From: Acidimicrobiales bacterium
GTDB taxonomy: Bacteria; Actinomycetota; Acidimicrobiia; Acidimicrobiales; JAKAVM01
Length of the DNA: 64,000 nt
Direction of reading: 5' to 3'
NCBI GenBank assembly: GCA_027452005.1
Contig: DAIDHF010000010.1
Location: 1 to 64,000, forward strand
The position numbers and the translations under genes were made by a program. Below the pieces are notes generated by a model that was not told where the DNA came from, searched no databases, and worked only from the letters and a program-made list of their open reading frames with translations. Positions 36,008 through 45,190 of the stretch are shown piece after piece; within the stretch, counting starts at the first letter, position 1, and every line of letters starts with the position of its first letter.

Positions 36008-36463
36008 TCACGCTGAGTTGCGTCTGGCACGCGCCAACTCCCTCTTGAGGCTCGATATAACCATTGTACTAGAAATGGCATTCGCAGCCCACGCTCCGCT
36101 CTCTCCCGTGAGCATGTCTGCGTGCAGGTCACTCGAACGTGTCTTAGGGTCGTAAAAAGTTAGTATTATTGTTTGCCCCTCGGCTAGTAGTGTTGCGGTA
36201 CCTCGAATCACTTGGAGGGGCCCGGAGCGAACTTGGACCGTTGTTACTGGTAGGTCGATAGGTCCTAAGGTACCGGGCAAGGAGCTAGGATCATCTGGGA
36301 CAAATAAAACCCGACCGGACTCAATCTTGATGTTTCCACGTGTCCACTGGGAAGCCGAGGCGGACTTGAGCCATACCACATGACGATCAAAGGTTCCGGT
36401 AGCGGGATCCCGATTCCTAAATAGTCTCATGAACATATTTTTGCACACCACGTTCACGAGCAC
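36008..36463 (-). CDS. Hypothetical protein of up to 151 residues
   Basis: GTG 36463 gives 151 residues; the internal ATG at 36430 (MRLFRNRD) is equally likely as the start. A beta-rich middle (GNIKIESGRVLFVPDD, DLPVTTVQVRSGPLQVIRG, TATLLAEGQTIILTFYDP) is followed by a helical tail (ISSLKRELARARRNS). The pattern is reminiscent of PH/GRAM-like domains, but I cannot assign a family. It lies 28 bp downstream of the phosphatidyltransferase gene on the same strand. Confidence 0.5.
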   Translation of the reverse strand: MLVNVVCKNMFMRLFRNRDPATGTFDRHVVWLKSASASQWTRGNIKIESGRVLFVPDDPSSLPGTLGPIDLPVTTVQVRSGPLQVIRGTATLLAEGQTIILTFYDPKTRSSDLHADMLTGESGAWAANAISSTMVISSLKRELARARRNSA

Positions 36464-36491
36464 TTGCTCCAGCTTGTATGGGCCAGTAATA

Positions 36492-37115
36492 CTACTCTTG
36501 AACCTTACCTAATCTAGGTGACTTTTTAGAGAGAGACCCAAACACTTTGGGAATGTATGCAAAAAGGGCAAACCAACTTAGCGCAAGCCCCCCAATAGCA
36601 AATATCCATGAGAGGTCTTCAATCCAGGCAAGAGTAGGAGTCCAAGAACTTGCTAGAAGAAACCCCGGAAATGCAAACATCAGCGCAAATGTGCCAGCTT
36701 TACCTGCCCAGATTACGTCAATACGAGAACCCCCCAGACTAGCTACAATAATGGTCACCACCGACACGATCGCCTCACGAATTAGCACGATTATTCCAAT
36801 CCACAGTGGAGCTGCACCTACTTCCAAAATTGAAGTAATCCCAACCAGAAACAAGACCCTGTCAGCCACTGGATCTATAACTTTGCCCAGGGTTGACACT
36901 TGATGAAACCTACGCGCTACATAGCCGTCCACCCAGTCAGTTGCCCCGAGACCGGCCAACAAAAACGCACCGGCAAACCTGTGGTTTGACGACAAGATCA
37001 GCCACGCAAATAGTCCAATCCCACATATCCTAACTAACGAAAGGATGTTCGGTATGGTCATAATGCGGTCTAGACCGTCATCTTGAGTTCGATCTGAGAG
37101 CGGGCTATTGGTCAC
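36492..37115 (-). CDS. CDP-alcohol phosphatidyltransferase (PgsA-like)
   Basis: This 207-residue membrane enzyme carries the CDP-alcohol phosphatidyltransferase signature D-x2-DG-x2-AR-x8-G-x3-D-x3-D in DWVDGYVARRFHQVSTLGKV, then IDPVAD. Five to six hydrophobic helices surround it. It would transfer a phosphatidyl group from CDP-diacylglycerol to glycerol-3-phosphate or a related alcohol. GTG 37115 or ATG 37061 (MTIPNILSLVRI, the typical start) are possible. In mycobacteria a pgsA2 gene also lies just upstream of the gcvH-garA block. Confidence 0.88.
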   Translation of the reverse strand: MTNSPLSDRTQDDGLDRIMTIPNILSLVRICGIGLFAWLILSSNHRFAGAFLLAGLGATDWVDGYVARRFHQVSTLGKVIDPVADRVLFLVGITSILEVGAAPLWIGIIVLIREAIVSVVTIIVASLGGSRIDVIWAGKAGTFALMFAFPGFLLASSWTPTLAWIEDLSWIFAIGGLALSWFALFAYIPKVFGSLSKKSPRLGKVQE

Positions 37116-37169
37116 AGCGTCGCTAAGAGACTGGTAACTTGGCCCAACAGAGAGATTCTTGCCACTCCG

Positions 37170-38471
37170 CTAACCAAGTTTGGCCCCGGAAGTCTCTAGG
37201 AGGTCTCGTAGGTCTGCGTAAGGGGCCTTTCCATGTCTGGCCAACAGGTATGCCCCAACCCCAGCGGCTTGTCCCAAGGCCATGGATGGAGCCATAACTC
37301 TAACCGAGGCTAATGCGTCAAAATCGGCCGATATACACCTGCCTGCCACGAACAGGTTGTCAAACCCGAGCGGAAGGAGACTCCGGTAAGGGATCTGATA
37401 GTAACTGCCCTCAGGTAGATGAACGTAGTTAGTGGACCGGCCCTGGTTGTGGTATTCCTGTGGCCAGGCACCACAGGCAACCGGGTCCTCAAATCGGGCA
37501 CCTTCAAGAACGTCCTTGCCCGAAAGAACATACTGGCCAATAACCCGTCGAGACTCCCTTATCCCGACATTGGGAGCACAGTCAGAGAGAAAGGCCCCCG
37601 AGAAACCAGGGACCTCCTCAATAACAAACCTGGCTGCTTCCTCGGCTAGGGCTCTACCGTGAATCTCCGCCCAGGTACCCTGATCTAAGTCTGTAATATC
37701 AATTGGCGTACCGTCGGGATTGGTCACCCGAGTCATCGCCCCAATAAACTCACCGGGTCGGAAGGTGGGGATCAACGCCCCGGCATCCCTACTGAGATGC
37801 TGCCCGTGTTTAGCTATGATTTCACCGAAGTTTGGAATTCCGCGAGTAAGAGCCACATTTTGGTCGGCGTTCTGAAGGAAAAATTGCATGGATGCGTGTT
37901 GGCGTTGACCAGGACCACCCATTACAGTCTCACCTCCGGCGAAAAAGACCAGGTCACCATCGCCCGTGCAGTCCACAAACGCCTTGGCAGTTACCGCTAC
38001 CGGGCCTTGCTTGGACGAGACCACTACAGCCTGTAAGTGACCACCTTCTACAACCACCTCAGATACTACGGCGTGTAGAAACAGGTCAACATTTTCCTCA
38101 CTACTTATCAGGTCGTCGAAAAGCCTCTTGGCCGACCAGGGTACATACAGCAAGATAGCTGACTCTTGAAAGGGAATGGGACCAATTGCCTTGGCTTGGC
38201 TCTTGAGCTTTCCAACAATTTCGTCAACAACGCCTCCAACGACGTGCTCAAAGCTTCCCCCATTTTTGTAGTAGAGCCCGCAAACCGAGCCAACCGATGC
38301 GGCTGTAAAATTACCACCCATAAACGCGTGTCGTTCAATTAGAGCCACGCGGGCACCACAGCGGGCAGCCCCAATAGCAGCACCTAGACCAGCTGGACCT
38401 GCCCCTACCACGCACACGTCGACGTCCTTTACCACTCTCAAGGGTCGGGCGGGACGTAAGATATCTACCAT
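37170..38471 (-). CDS. FAD-dependent oxidoreductase
   Basis: This 433-residue protein has an N-terminal dinucleotide-binding motif (VCVVGAGPAGLGAAIGAARC), then ALIERHAFMGGNF. The C-terminal FAD motif is FDNLFVAGRCISADFDALAS. The family (FAD-dependent oxidoreductases of the GidA/HI0933-like broad group) acts on varied small molecules. A GGAG sits 6 nt before the ATG. It follows the MenB/BadI-like gene by 12 bp, so it probably acts on an intermediate of the same catabolic route. Substrate unknown. Confidence 0.8.
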   Translation of the reverse strand: MVDILRPARPLRVVKDVDVCVVGAGPAGLGAAIGAARCGARVALIERHAFMGGNFTAASVGSVCGLYYKNGGSFEHVVGGVVDEIVGKLKSQAKAIGPIPFQESAILLYVPWSAKRLFDDLISSEENVDLFLHAVVSEVVVEGGHLQAVVVSSKQGPVAVTAKAFVDCTGDGDLVFFAGGETVMGGPGQRQHASMQFFLQNADQNVALTRGIPNFGEIIAKHGQHLSRDAGALIPTFRPGEFIGAMTRVTNPDGTPIDITDLDQGTWAEIHGRALAEEAARFVIEEVPGFSGAFLSDCAPNVGIRESRRVIGQYVLSGKDVLEGARFEDPVACGAWPQEYHNQGRSTNYVHLPEGSYYQIPYRSLLPLGFDNLFVAGRCISADFDALASVRVMAPSMALGQAAGVGAYLLARHGKAPYADLRDLLETSGAKLG

Positions 38472-38483
38472 TTCATCTCCTAA

Positions 38484-39281
38484 CTAAGCTCTAAATTTTG
38501 AGAAATCTGGGTCACGTTTCTCGTTGAAGGCCATCGTCCCCTCTTTCGCCTCCGGGTTATGGGCAAAAAGCTCAAGTGCATCAAAGCCTAGTGAGCCTAT
38601 CCCGGCAATTGAGTCAGAATCTGCATTGAAGGAGTGCTTTAGAACCCTGATAGCCGTGGGACTCTTGGTAAGTATCTTATCAGCCCACAATCTAACCTCT
38701 GCTTCAAGTTGATCGGGAGGTACCACTTTATTAACTAGCCCCCACGACTCAGCCGTTTTCGCATCAAATATGTCACAGAGATACCAGATCTCTCTGGCCT
38801 TTTTCTCCCCAACGATCCTGGCCAAATAGGCTGATCCAAATCCGGCATCAAAGGAGCCCACTTTGGGACCAGCTTGACCGAATCGAGCGCTTTCAGAGGC
38901 TATGGTCAAGTCACATATAACGTGTAGAACATGTCCTCCTCCCATCGCGACTCCGTTGACCGCTGCAATAACCGGTTTAGGTATATCGCGAATCACTTTA
39001 TGAAGTAATTCAATTTCAAACAGGCCGGACTCACTGGGACCATAGTCACCGGTTTCATTTTTCTGCTTTTGATCTCCCCCTGCACAAAAAGCCTTGTCTC
39101 CCGCGCCAGTAAGACATACCACACCCACTGACCTATCAGCCCAAGCTGCTTTAAAGGCAACGATCATTTCCTCTACCGTTTGAGCTCGGAATGCGTTGTA
39201 TCGCTCAGGCCGATTGATGGTGATCCAAGCCAGTCCCTGGTCCACCCGATAGAGGACATCAGTCAGTTCACCTAGCTTCAT
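38484..39281 (-). CDS. Crotonase-family enzyme of the MenB/BadI type
   Basis: This 265-residue protein shows LTGAGDKAFCAGGDQ, PKPVIAAVNGVAMGGGHVL, FGQAGPKVGSFDAGFG, REIWYLCDIFDAK and EKRDPDFSKF. These are shared by 1,4-dihydroxynaphthoyl-CoA synthase (MenB) and 2-ketocyclohexanecarboxyl-CoA hydrolase (BadI). The two catalytic Glu of ordinary enoyl-CoA hydratases are not at their usual sites; the Asp of GSFDAG fits the MenB-type mechanism. In this acyl-CoA-rich context a ring-cleaving or hydrolytic BadI-like role is plausible, but a MenB role cannot be excluded because no other men genes are visible. Confidence 0.75.
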   Translation of the reverse strand: MKLGELTDVLYRVDQGLAWITINRPERYNAFRAQTVEEMIVAFKAAWADRSVGVVCLTGAGDKAFCAGGDQKQKNETGDYGPSESGLFEIELLHKVIRDIPKPVIAAVNGVAMGGGHVLHVICDLTIASESARFGQAGPKVGSFDAGFGSAYLARIVGEKKAREIWYLCDIFDAKTAESWGLVNKVVPPDQLEAEVRLWADKILTKSPTAIRVLKHSFNADSDSIAGIGSLGFDALELFAHNPEAKEGTMAFNEKRDPDFSKFRA

Positions 39282-39354
39282 TTCCCCATGTTAGTGAATC
39301 CCCAACCCACAAGACCAGGACCAAGGTAGCAATATCCGGAATTGACCTGCATTA

Positions 39355-39368
39355 TTACCGCTCGGTAA
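39355..39368. promoter_or_regulatory. Perfect palindrome in the divergent crotonase/acyl-CoA dehydrogenase promoter
   Basis: TTACCGCTCGGTAA is a perfect inverted repeat in the 134-bp gap between divergent genes (39281 minus, 39416 plus). TTGACC at 39342-39347 and TAACTT at 39366-39371, 18 nt apart, could be -35 and -10 of the rightward promoter, so the palindrome would overlap the -10. Such sites are typical of TetR-family repressors of fatty-acid genes. Confidence 0.5.
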
Positions 39369-39415
39369 CTTTATTTTGTAGGATAAGGGCAGGTAGCAAA
39401 ATAGGAAGGTAAACA

Positions 39416-40579
39416 GTGGACTTTGTTGAATCTGACGAGCATGTAATGCTTCGCGAGGCCGTTTCGCAGATCGGGGCCAAGTTTGGTCACGAGTACTACG
39501 TTTCCAAGGCCAAAGCGGGCGAGAAATCCGACGAACTTTGGGATGCTGTAGGCGAAGCCGGTTTTCTCGGGGTCTCTGTACCGTCTGAGTATGGGGGCGG
39601 CGGTATGGGCATATATGAGCTAGCCATCGTCGAGGAGGAACTCGCCGCCAAGGGTTGTCCCCTTCTAATGATCGTCGTGTCACCGGCAATTTGTGCCACG
39701 GTAATCTCTCAGTTTGGAACCGAGGACCAGAAACGTGAGTGGCTTCCCCGCTTTGCGAGCGGAGAGCTAAAAATGTCATTTGCCATTACCGAGCCAGATG
39801 CCGGATCAAACTCCCATAAACTATCTACCACGGCAACCAAAGACGGGGATATCTACCGTCTAAATGGGACCAAGTACTACATTTCTGGCGTCGATGAGGC
39901 CGATGCAATCTTGGTAGTTACCAGGACCGGTATTGATGAGAAGACCGGTAAGGGGATGCTGTCATTATTCATAGTAGATGCAGACGCTCCGGGAATCGAG
40001 AGGTCGGTAATACCAGTAGAAATTACCGCACCGGAAAATCAATTCACTCTATTCTTTGACAACGTTGAAGTTCCAGCTAACCGTTTGATCGGGACCGAGC
40101 ATGACGGGCTTAGACAGGTATTTATGGGCCTCAATCCTGAAAGGATTCTCTCGGCTGCTCTGTCGTCTGGGGTTTCGCGCTACGCCTTAGACAAGGCTTC
40201 CCTCTATGCTCGGGAGCGAAAAGTATGGGGGGTCCCCATCGGCGCTCACCAGGGCATCTCACATCCCTTGGCCAAACTAAAAGTTGAGGCCGAACTTGCA
40301 AGACTAATGATGCAAAAGGCAGCCTGGCTCTTTGACACCGGAGGTTCGCCTCAACAAGCCGGAGAAGCTGCCAACATGGCCAAGTATGCAGCTGCTGAAG
40401 CTGCTATCGCCTGCCTTGACCAGGCCATTCAAACCCACGGTGGAAACGGGATGTCTAGTGAATACGGTCTAATGTCTTACTTTGGATCAGCCAGGTTGCT
40501 TCGCATAGCTCCGGTTAGTCGAGAGATGATCCTGAACTTTGTGGCACAACATTCCCTCGGCCTGCCGCACTCTTATTAG
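39416..40579 (+). CDS. Acyl-CoA dehydrogenase
   Basis: This 387-residue flavoprotein starts at GTG 39416 with AGGAAGG upstream. It has the N-terminal helical domain, FAITEPDAGSNSHK in the beta-domain, and a C-terminal domain with RERKVWGVPIGAHQG and QTHGGNGMSSEYGL. The Glu in LNPERIL aligns with the catalytic base of isovaleryl- and long-chain-type enzymes, while the medium-chain site is replaced by APVS. So a branched or long substrate is more likely. Controlled from the same divergent region as the MenB/BadI-like gene. Confidence 0.9.
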   Translation: MDFVESDEHVMLREAVSQIGAKFGHEYYVSKAKAGEKSDELWDAVGEAGFLGVSVPSEYGGGGMGIYELAIVEEELAAKGCPLLMIVVSPAICATVISQFGTEDQKREWLPRFASGELKMSFAITEPDAGSNSHKLSTTATKDGDIYRLNGTKYYISGVDEADAILVVTRTGIDEKTGKGMLSLFIVDADAPGIERSVIPVEITAPENQFTLFFDNVEVPANRLIGTEHDGLRQVFMGLNPERILSAALSSGVSRYALDKASLYARERKVWGVPIGAHQGISHPLAKLKVEAELARLMMQKAAWLFDTGGSPQQAGEAANMAKYAAAEAAIACLDQAIQTHGGNGMSSEYGLMSYFGSARLLRIAPVSREMILNFVAQHSLGLPHSY

Positions 40580-40594
40580 ATAACCAGATCGGCG

Positions 40595-41380
40595 TTAGCG
40601 TCCCGGTCCAGGGGGGCCAGCATAGGCCTGGGCTATCAATGCCCACTCATGTGCATCGGCTCCAGTAATCTCCAGTGCCAACTCGGCTGGATTTCTGCGC
40701 TGAGTCACGAGGTAGGCGAAATCCAAGGCGGTGCCTTCTATGATATTGCCGTCTTCATCGTTACCCCACTCCCAAACCTGACCTGATGGCGATGAGAGCC
40801 TTATAAAAATCTCTGAATCGGGCATTTCTAGCTCCCTGAGAGCGTAGCTAAAGCCTCGCGTCCGCACCCCCAGATCACAGATGTGACGTATGTTGTCATC
40901 TGGTAATACAACCACTTCAAGGGCATCAAAAATGTCTTGTCCGTGAGCCCAGGTTTCCATGTATCTAGCCGTTGCGAAAGACCTGGCACTCATGGGCGGA
41001 CCATACCATTTGAGCCTTTCTTTTGGGTCAATGCGCGAAAACAGATCAACAAGTCTCAATCGCGATCCCTCCCACCAGCCAATCAATTCAGTTGGTGACT
41101 TGGCCCGACCAAGTTCAAGGTGACTAGCCTCGTAGGCGTCGAAATTCTCATAAGCCCGTGCAACATCTAGGTCAAACCCGTCTGGGTCAATGGCCGACTG
41201 TAAGGCCCGTTCATCAAAAAATGCCAGGTGGGTCAATTGGTCACGAATAGTCCATCCCGGTGACGGTGTCGCAGTAGACAACCGGCCGCTATCGAGAGAA
41301 AGAACTTGAGACCTGATCTTGTCGTGTTCACTCCTAAGTGCTTCACATAACTCTGCCATTGTTGGTACAGACAAGTTCAT
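40595..41380 (-). CDS. TIGR03084-like metal-binding protein (DinB/maleylpyruvate isomerase fold)
   Basis: This 261-residue protein has an N-terminal four-helix bundle of the DinB/mycothiol-dependent type (PSPGWTIRDQLTHLAFFDER), a middle helix with RYMETWAHGQDIFDAL, and a C-terminal beta-rich domain (WEWGNDEDGNIIEGTALDFA). The three His (LTHL, WAHG and one more) are positioned as the family's metal ligands. TIGR03084-type genes often lie among acyl-CoA genes in actinobacteria, as here. Catalytic role unknown. It begins 49 bp after the carboxylase alpha gene on the same strand. Confidence 0.8.
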   Translation of the reverse strand: MNLSVPTMAELCEALRSEHDKIRSQVLSLDSGRLSTATPSPGWTIRDQLTHLAFFDERALQSAIDPDGFDLDVARAYENFDAYEASHLELGRAKSPTELIGWWEGSRLRLVDLFSRIDPKERLKWYGPPMSARSFATARYMETWAHGQDIFDALEVVVLPDDNIRHICDLGVRTRGFSYALRELEMPDSEIFIRLSSPSGQVWEWGNDEDGNIIEGTALDFAYLVTQRRNPAELALEITGADAHEWALIAQAYAGPPGPGR

Positions 41381-41429
41381 TCAGGGGTCCCGGAAGTGCT
41401 ACTGCTGGAGGCCATTGTCAGGTTCAAAC

Positions 41430-43460
41430 TCATTGTTCTTCTTCCACTACGACCAATAGCTGAGAGGCCTCTACTTGCGATCCTACCGAGACTAAAATCT
41501 CTTTTACGGTGCCAGTAATGGGGGCCTCTATCTTGTGCTCCATCTTCATAGCTTCCAGGGCCATCATTACCGTACCACCCTCTACCCGGTCACCCTCTAG
41601 TACCTCGATTCTGACCACAACACCGGGCATTGGGGAGACTAGAGAGCCTGGACTTATTTCGTCTTGACCCGCCGGAAACCTGGGAAGCCGGCCAAAACAA
41701 ACTAGCCCCAAGGTAGAATGGATAAATACCTGGGTATCGAGCGCGAGAACTTGAAACCTATGGGTACGTCCGTCTACTTCTAAGATTGCCTGACTGGAGG
41801 TTGACGAAATTACGCGAACACTTTCCAGACCTAGTTGAGAAAGGTTCGCAATCCTAAATCCATCCGAAGAGTTGAAATACTCAACCCGAACTACTTCCTC
41901 GTTATGGGAAAAATCAACAAACTGCGTGGTCGATCGAGAATTCCTCCAACCAGATGGGGTGTTCACAAATGCTCGGGTATTTTCGCGCTCTCTGGCTTGA
42001 AGAACTAGAGCACCCGCTACCGCCGAGATTTCAAGCCACTTTTCCTCTAAGGAGGCCTCGATGAGATCGTTAGGTTGATTTCTCACCAAAAACCCTGTAT
42101 CGGTATTACCGTCAACAAAATCAGAGTTTGACAAGATGCCGATCAAGAGATCCCGGTTAGTGTGAACCCCAAAAATTGCACTGTCAATAAGAGTCTTACG
42201 AAGAATTTTACGAGCATTTTGGCGAGTGTCGCTATAGGCAATTACCTTGGCCAGCATGGAGTCATAGTAGGTACTTACCACACTGTTATCTTCAAACCCA
42301 CTGTCAACTCGAATAGCCCCACCGATTTGAAACTCGGTCTGTCCGGGCACAAGAAACTTCTCAAGGGTCCCCGATTCGGGCCTCCAATCTAGTTGGGGAT
42401 TCTCTGCATAGAGGCGTACCTCAATTGCGTGACCACTCTGGTCTATATCGCCAATGAGGTCTCCAAGGTGGCGATTCTGAGCGACCTCTATCTGGATTCT
42501 TACCAGGTCAATACCTAGAACGGCCTCGGTTACCGGATGCTCGACCTGAAGCCGGGTATTCATCTCTAGAAAATAGAAGTTGCCTTGGGCGTCTACAACG
42601 AACTCTACCGTGCCCAATCCAACATAAGACACCGCCTGGGCAAGGTCAACTGCGGCTTGGCCCATGAGCAGTCGAAGCTCGGGGTGCTTGTCAAAGAACG
42701 GTGACGGAGACTCTTCAACTATTTTTTGATGTCTACGTTGAATTGAACACTCACGTTCACATAGATGGATGGCGCGCCCATGTTGGTCTGCTACTACCTG
42801 AATCTCTATATGGCGTGGGCTTTGAACGTACTTTTCAATGAATACCGTGGCATCCCCAAAGGCGTTCAAGGCCTCACGTTTGGCAGATTCGATTGACTGA
42901 TCAAGTTGCTCGGGGGACTCGACAATTCTCATGCCTCTTCCTCCCCCACCAGCTGAGGCCTTTACTAATACGGGATATCCAATTGTTTTGGCGAACTCCC
43001 CTGCCTGATTACTAGTAATTTCGGTCACGTCTAAGGAGTCCAGCGTGGGAACTCCGTGTCGTAAGGCCAACGCCTTTGAGGCGAGCTTTGAGCCCATAAT
43101 TTCAATGGACTCTACGCTGGGACCTACAAAGGTAATACCCAGATCAAGACAACCCTGTGCCAGCTTGGGATTCTCAGATAAGAACCCGTATCCGGGGTGA
43201 ATGCCGTCACATCCACTTCTCACGGCTGCCTCCAGAACTTTGTTGACGTCTAGATAGGTCTCCGCTGGCGTACTCCCGGCCAGATGAATACTTTGATCGG
43301 CCGATCTTACATAGCGCAGATTGGCATCTGGGTCTGAATACAAAGCAACGGTCTCGATCCCGAGAGATCTCGCCGACGTAAAGACCCGTTCGGCGATTTC
43401 GGCCCGATTGGCAACCAGTAGCCTTCTTATTGAATTTGTCTTACATTCTGTAGATGCCAT
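41430..43460 (-). CDS. Biotin-dependent acyl-CoA carboxylase alpha subunit (biotin carboxylase plus biotin carrier)
   Basis: The protein is about 676 residues from ATG 43460 (MASTECKTNSIRRLLVANRA); a frame to 43541 adds a non-conserved leader. The biotin carboxylase domain shows GIHPGYGFLSENP, KASAGGGGRGMR, ERECSIQRRHQKIVEE and FLEMNTRLQVEHPVTE. The C-terminus has the biotinyl motif EAMKM. It carboxylates biotin with ATP and bicarbonate. The start overlaps the beta-subunit stop by 20 bp, so the two form one operon. Similarity is strongest to methylcrotonyl/geranyl-type enzymes. Confidence 0.93.
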   Translation of the reverse strand: MASTECKTNSIRRLLVANRAEIAERVFTSARSLGIETVALYSDPDANLRYVRSADQSIHLAGSTPAETYLDVNKVLEAAVRSGCDGIHPGYGFLSENPKLAQGCLDLGITFVGPSVESIEIMGSKLASKALALRHGVPTLDSLDVTEITSNQAGEFAKTIGYPVLVKASAGGGGRGMRIVESPEQLDQSIESAKREALNAFGDATVFIEKYVQSPRHIEIQVVADQHGRAIHLCERECSIQRRHQKIVEESPSPFFDKHPELRLLMGQAAVDLAQAVSYVGLGTVEFVVDAQGNFYFLEMNTRLQVEHPVTEAVLGIDLVRIQIEVAQNRHLGDLIGDIDQSGHAIEVRLYAENPQLDWRPESGTLEKFLVPGQTEFQIGGAIRVDSGFEDNSVVSTYYDSMLAKVIAYSDTRQNARKILRKTLIDSAIFGVHTNRDLLIGILSNSDFVDGNTDTGFLVRNQPNDLIEASLEEKWLEISAVAGALVLQARERENTRAFVNTPSGWRNSRSTTQFVDFSHNEEVVRVEYFNSSDGFRIANLSQLGLESVRVISSTSSQAILEVDGRTHRFQVLALDTQVFIHSTLGLVCFGRLPRFPAGQDEISPGSLVSPMPGVVVRIEVLEGDRVEGGTVMMALEAMKMEHKIEAPITGTVKEILVSVGSQVEASQLLVVVEEEQ

Positions 43461-45105
43461 AACCCCTAGTTCCGGCCACACCATTTTGATATACAACTTC
43501 AAGACACATTCCAAGAACCGTCCGAGTATCACGCGGATCAATTATCCCATCGTCATAAAGACGACCGGAGATGAACTTGGCAATTGACTCAGACTCGATT
43601 TGAGCTTCAACAAAACTGCGCATCTCTTGGTCGGCGGCCTCGTCAAACTCGCGACCTTGAGCCTCGGCGGCCTGTCGGGCCACAATAGAAAGAACCCCGG
43701 CAAGCTGGGCTGAGCCCATTACCGAGGACCTAGCATTAGGCCACGCAAATAAAAACCTCGGATTAAAGGCCTTTCCACACATCCCATAGTTGCCTGCTCC
43801 ATAAGAAGCCCCAATGTTTATGGTCAGATGCGGAACCCTCGAGTTTGAGACGGCATTGATCATCTTGGCCCCGTCTTTGATAATTCCTCCCTGCTCGTAA
43901 TCTTTTCCAACCATATATCCGGTGGTGTTCTGAAGAAATACTAACGGCGTATCGGACTGGTTGGCGAGCTGGATAAACTGAGTGGCTTTCTGCGCCTCCT
44001 GTGAAAAGAGGACTCCACGGTGGTTGGCCAGGATGCCGATGGGAAACCCGTAAATTGAACCCCAACCGGTAACGAGACTGGTTCCATAGAGTGGCTTGAA
44101 CTCATCAAAGTCCGATGAGTCTAAGATCCTGGCAAGCACATCTCTAGGGTCATAAGGGATCTTGGCGTCACTTGACGGTATCCCCAGTAGCTCGTGCTGA
44201 GAGTACTTTGGCTCCCCGAAGCTACGACGTTGTAGAGATCCATGACCTAAGACTGCCAGGTTTCCATATCCCCGGGCGCCCTTGTCGGTAATTGTCCTCC
44301 AACCTCCTGGACGTGTGACATTTAGACGCTTGACAATTTGTCTTCCAATCCCAATACAGTCCAACTCATTTTCTGCCATAAAGTCACATAATCCTGAGAC
44401 TCTGGCGTGCATCTCCGCACCACCTAGTTCCTCGTCGTCGGACTCTTCCCCTGTGGCCATTTTCACTAGAGGGGGTCCACCAAGAAACACCTTGGCTCGC
44501 TCTTTTACCATGACAATATAGTCTGACATCCCCGGTACATAAGCCCCACCGGCGGTAGAGTTCCCAAATACTAATGAGATCGTTGGAATCCCTTCTGCCG
44601 ACAGCTGTGTCAAGTCTCGAAACATCCGGCCACCCGGGATAAATATCTCGGCCTGGTTTGGAAGGTCTGCACCCCCCGACTCGACCAGATTGATTAGCGG
44701 GAGTCTGTTCTCTCTCGCAATGTCAGCGGCCCGGTGTGCCTTTTTCATGGTATAAGGATTTGATGCCCCTCCCTTTACGGTCGGGTCGTTAGCTGAAATT
44801 ACACAGATTGTGTCCTCAACGACCCCTAGGCCAAATATCAGGCTGGCCCCCACATTAAAGCTGGTACCCCAGGCCGCCAATGGGCACAATTCCAGAAATG
44901 GGGAGTCAGGATCGAGAAGAAGTTCAATTCTCTCCCTGGCCAGTAACTTGCCACGCTCTCTATGGCGTTGAACGTACTTTTCACCACCTCCGGCTCGTGA
45001 CAGCTCTAGCTCTGACTCCAAATCCTCGATAAGCGCTAGCATGGCCTGTTGGTTTTCCAAATAAGTAGGCGAATGTGGGTTTACCTTATTTCCAAGAACC
45101 GTCAC
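43441..45105 (-). CDS. Acyl-CoA carboxylase beta subunit (carboxyltransferase), methylcrotonyl/geranyl-like
   Basis: The 554-residue carboxyltransferase has both crotonase-like halves: ESGGADLPNQ, GNSTAGGAYVPGMSDY, GGPPLVKMATGEESDDEELG and HARVSGLCDF, then FLQNTTGYMVGKDYEQGGII. These fit methylcrotonoyl-CoA carboxylase rather than propionyl-CoA carboxylase. With the alpha subunit it carboxylates an alpha,beta-unsaturated branched acyl-CoA, as in leucine or acyclic-terpene degradation. It is first in the leftward operon and diverges from an acyl-CoA dehydrogenase, a common pairing. Confidence 0.92.
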   Translation of the reverse strand: MTVLGNKVNPHSPTYLENQQAMLALIEDLESELELSRAGGGEKYVQRHRERGKLLARERIELLLDPDSPFLELCPLAAWGTSFNVGASLIFGLGVVEDTICVISANDPTVKGGASNPYTMKKAHRAADIARENRLPLINLVESGGADLPNQAEIFIPGGRMFRDLTQLSAEGIPTISLVFGNSTAGGAYVPGMSDYIVMVKERAKVFLGGPPLVKMATGEESDDEELGGAEMHARVSGLCDFMAENELDCIGIGRQIVKRLNVTRPGGWRTITDKGARGYGNLAVLGHGSLQRRSFGEPKYSQHELLGIPSSDAKIPYDPRDVLARILDSSDFDEFKPLYGTSLVTGWGSIYGFPIGILANHRGVLFSQEAQKATQFIQLANQSDTPLVFLQNTTGYMVGKDYEQGGIIKDGAKMINAVSNSRVPHLTINIGASYGAGNYGMCGKAFNPRFLFAWPNARSSVMGSAQLAGVLSIVARQAAEAQGREFDEAADQEMRSFVEAQIESESIAKFISGRLYDDGIIDPRDTRTVLGMCLEVVYQNGVAGTRGYGIYRM

Positions 45106-45113
45106 ACAGATGA

Positions 45114-45131
45114 GGTTACTAGCTAGTAACC
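45114..45131. promoter_or_regulatory. Perfect 18-bp palindrome between the carboxylase and acyl-CoA dehydrogenase genes
   Basis: GGTTACTAGCTAGTAACC is a perfect inverted repeat in the 85-bp gap between the divergent genes, 9 bp upstream of the carboxylase ATG. It differs from the palindrome at 39355, so a second TetR- or GntR-type regulator is likely. No gene for one is seen in the window. Confidence 0.55.
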
Positions 45132-45190
45132 GCCTCGTGCATGTTCATATATTTCAATTTTCTCGCGTCTAGACTAATTTGGACCTAAAC

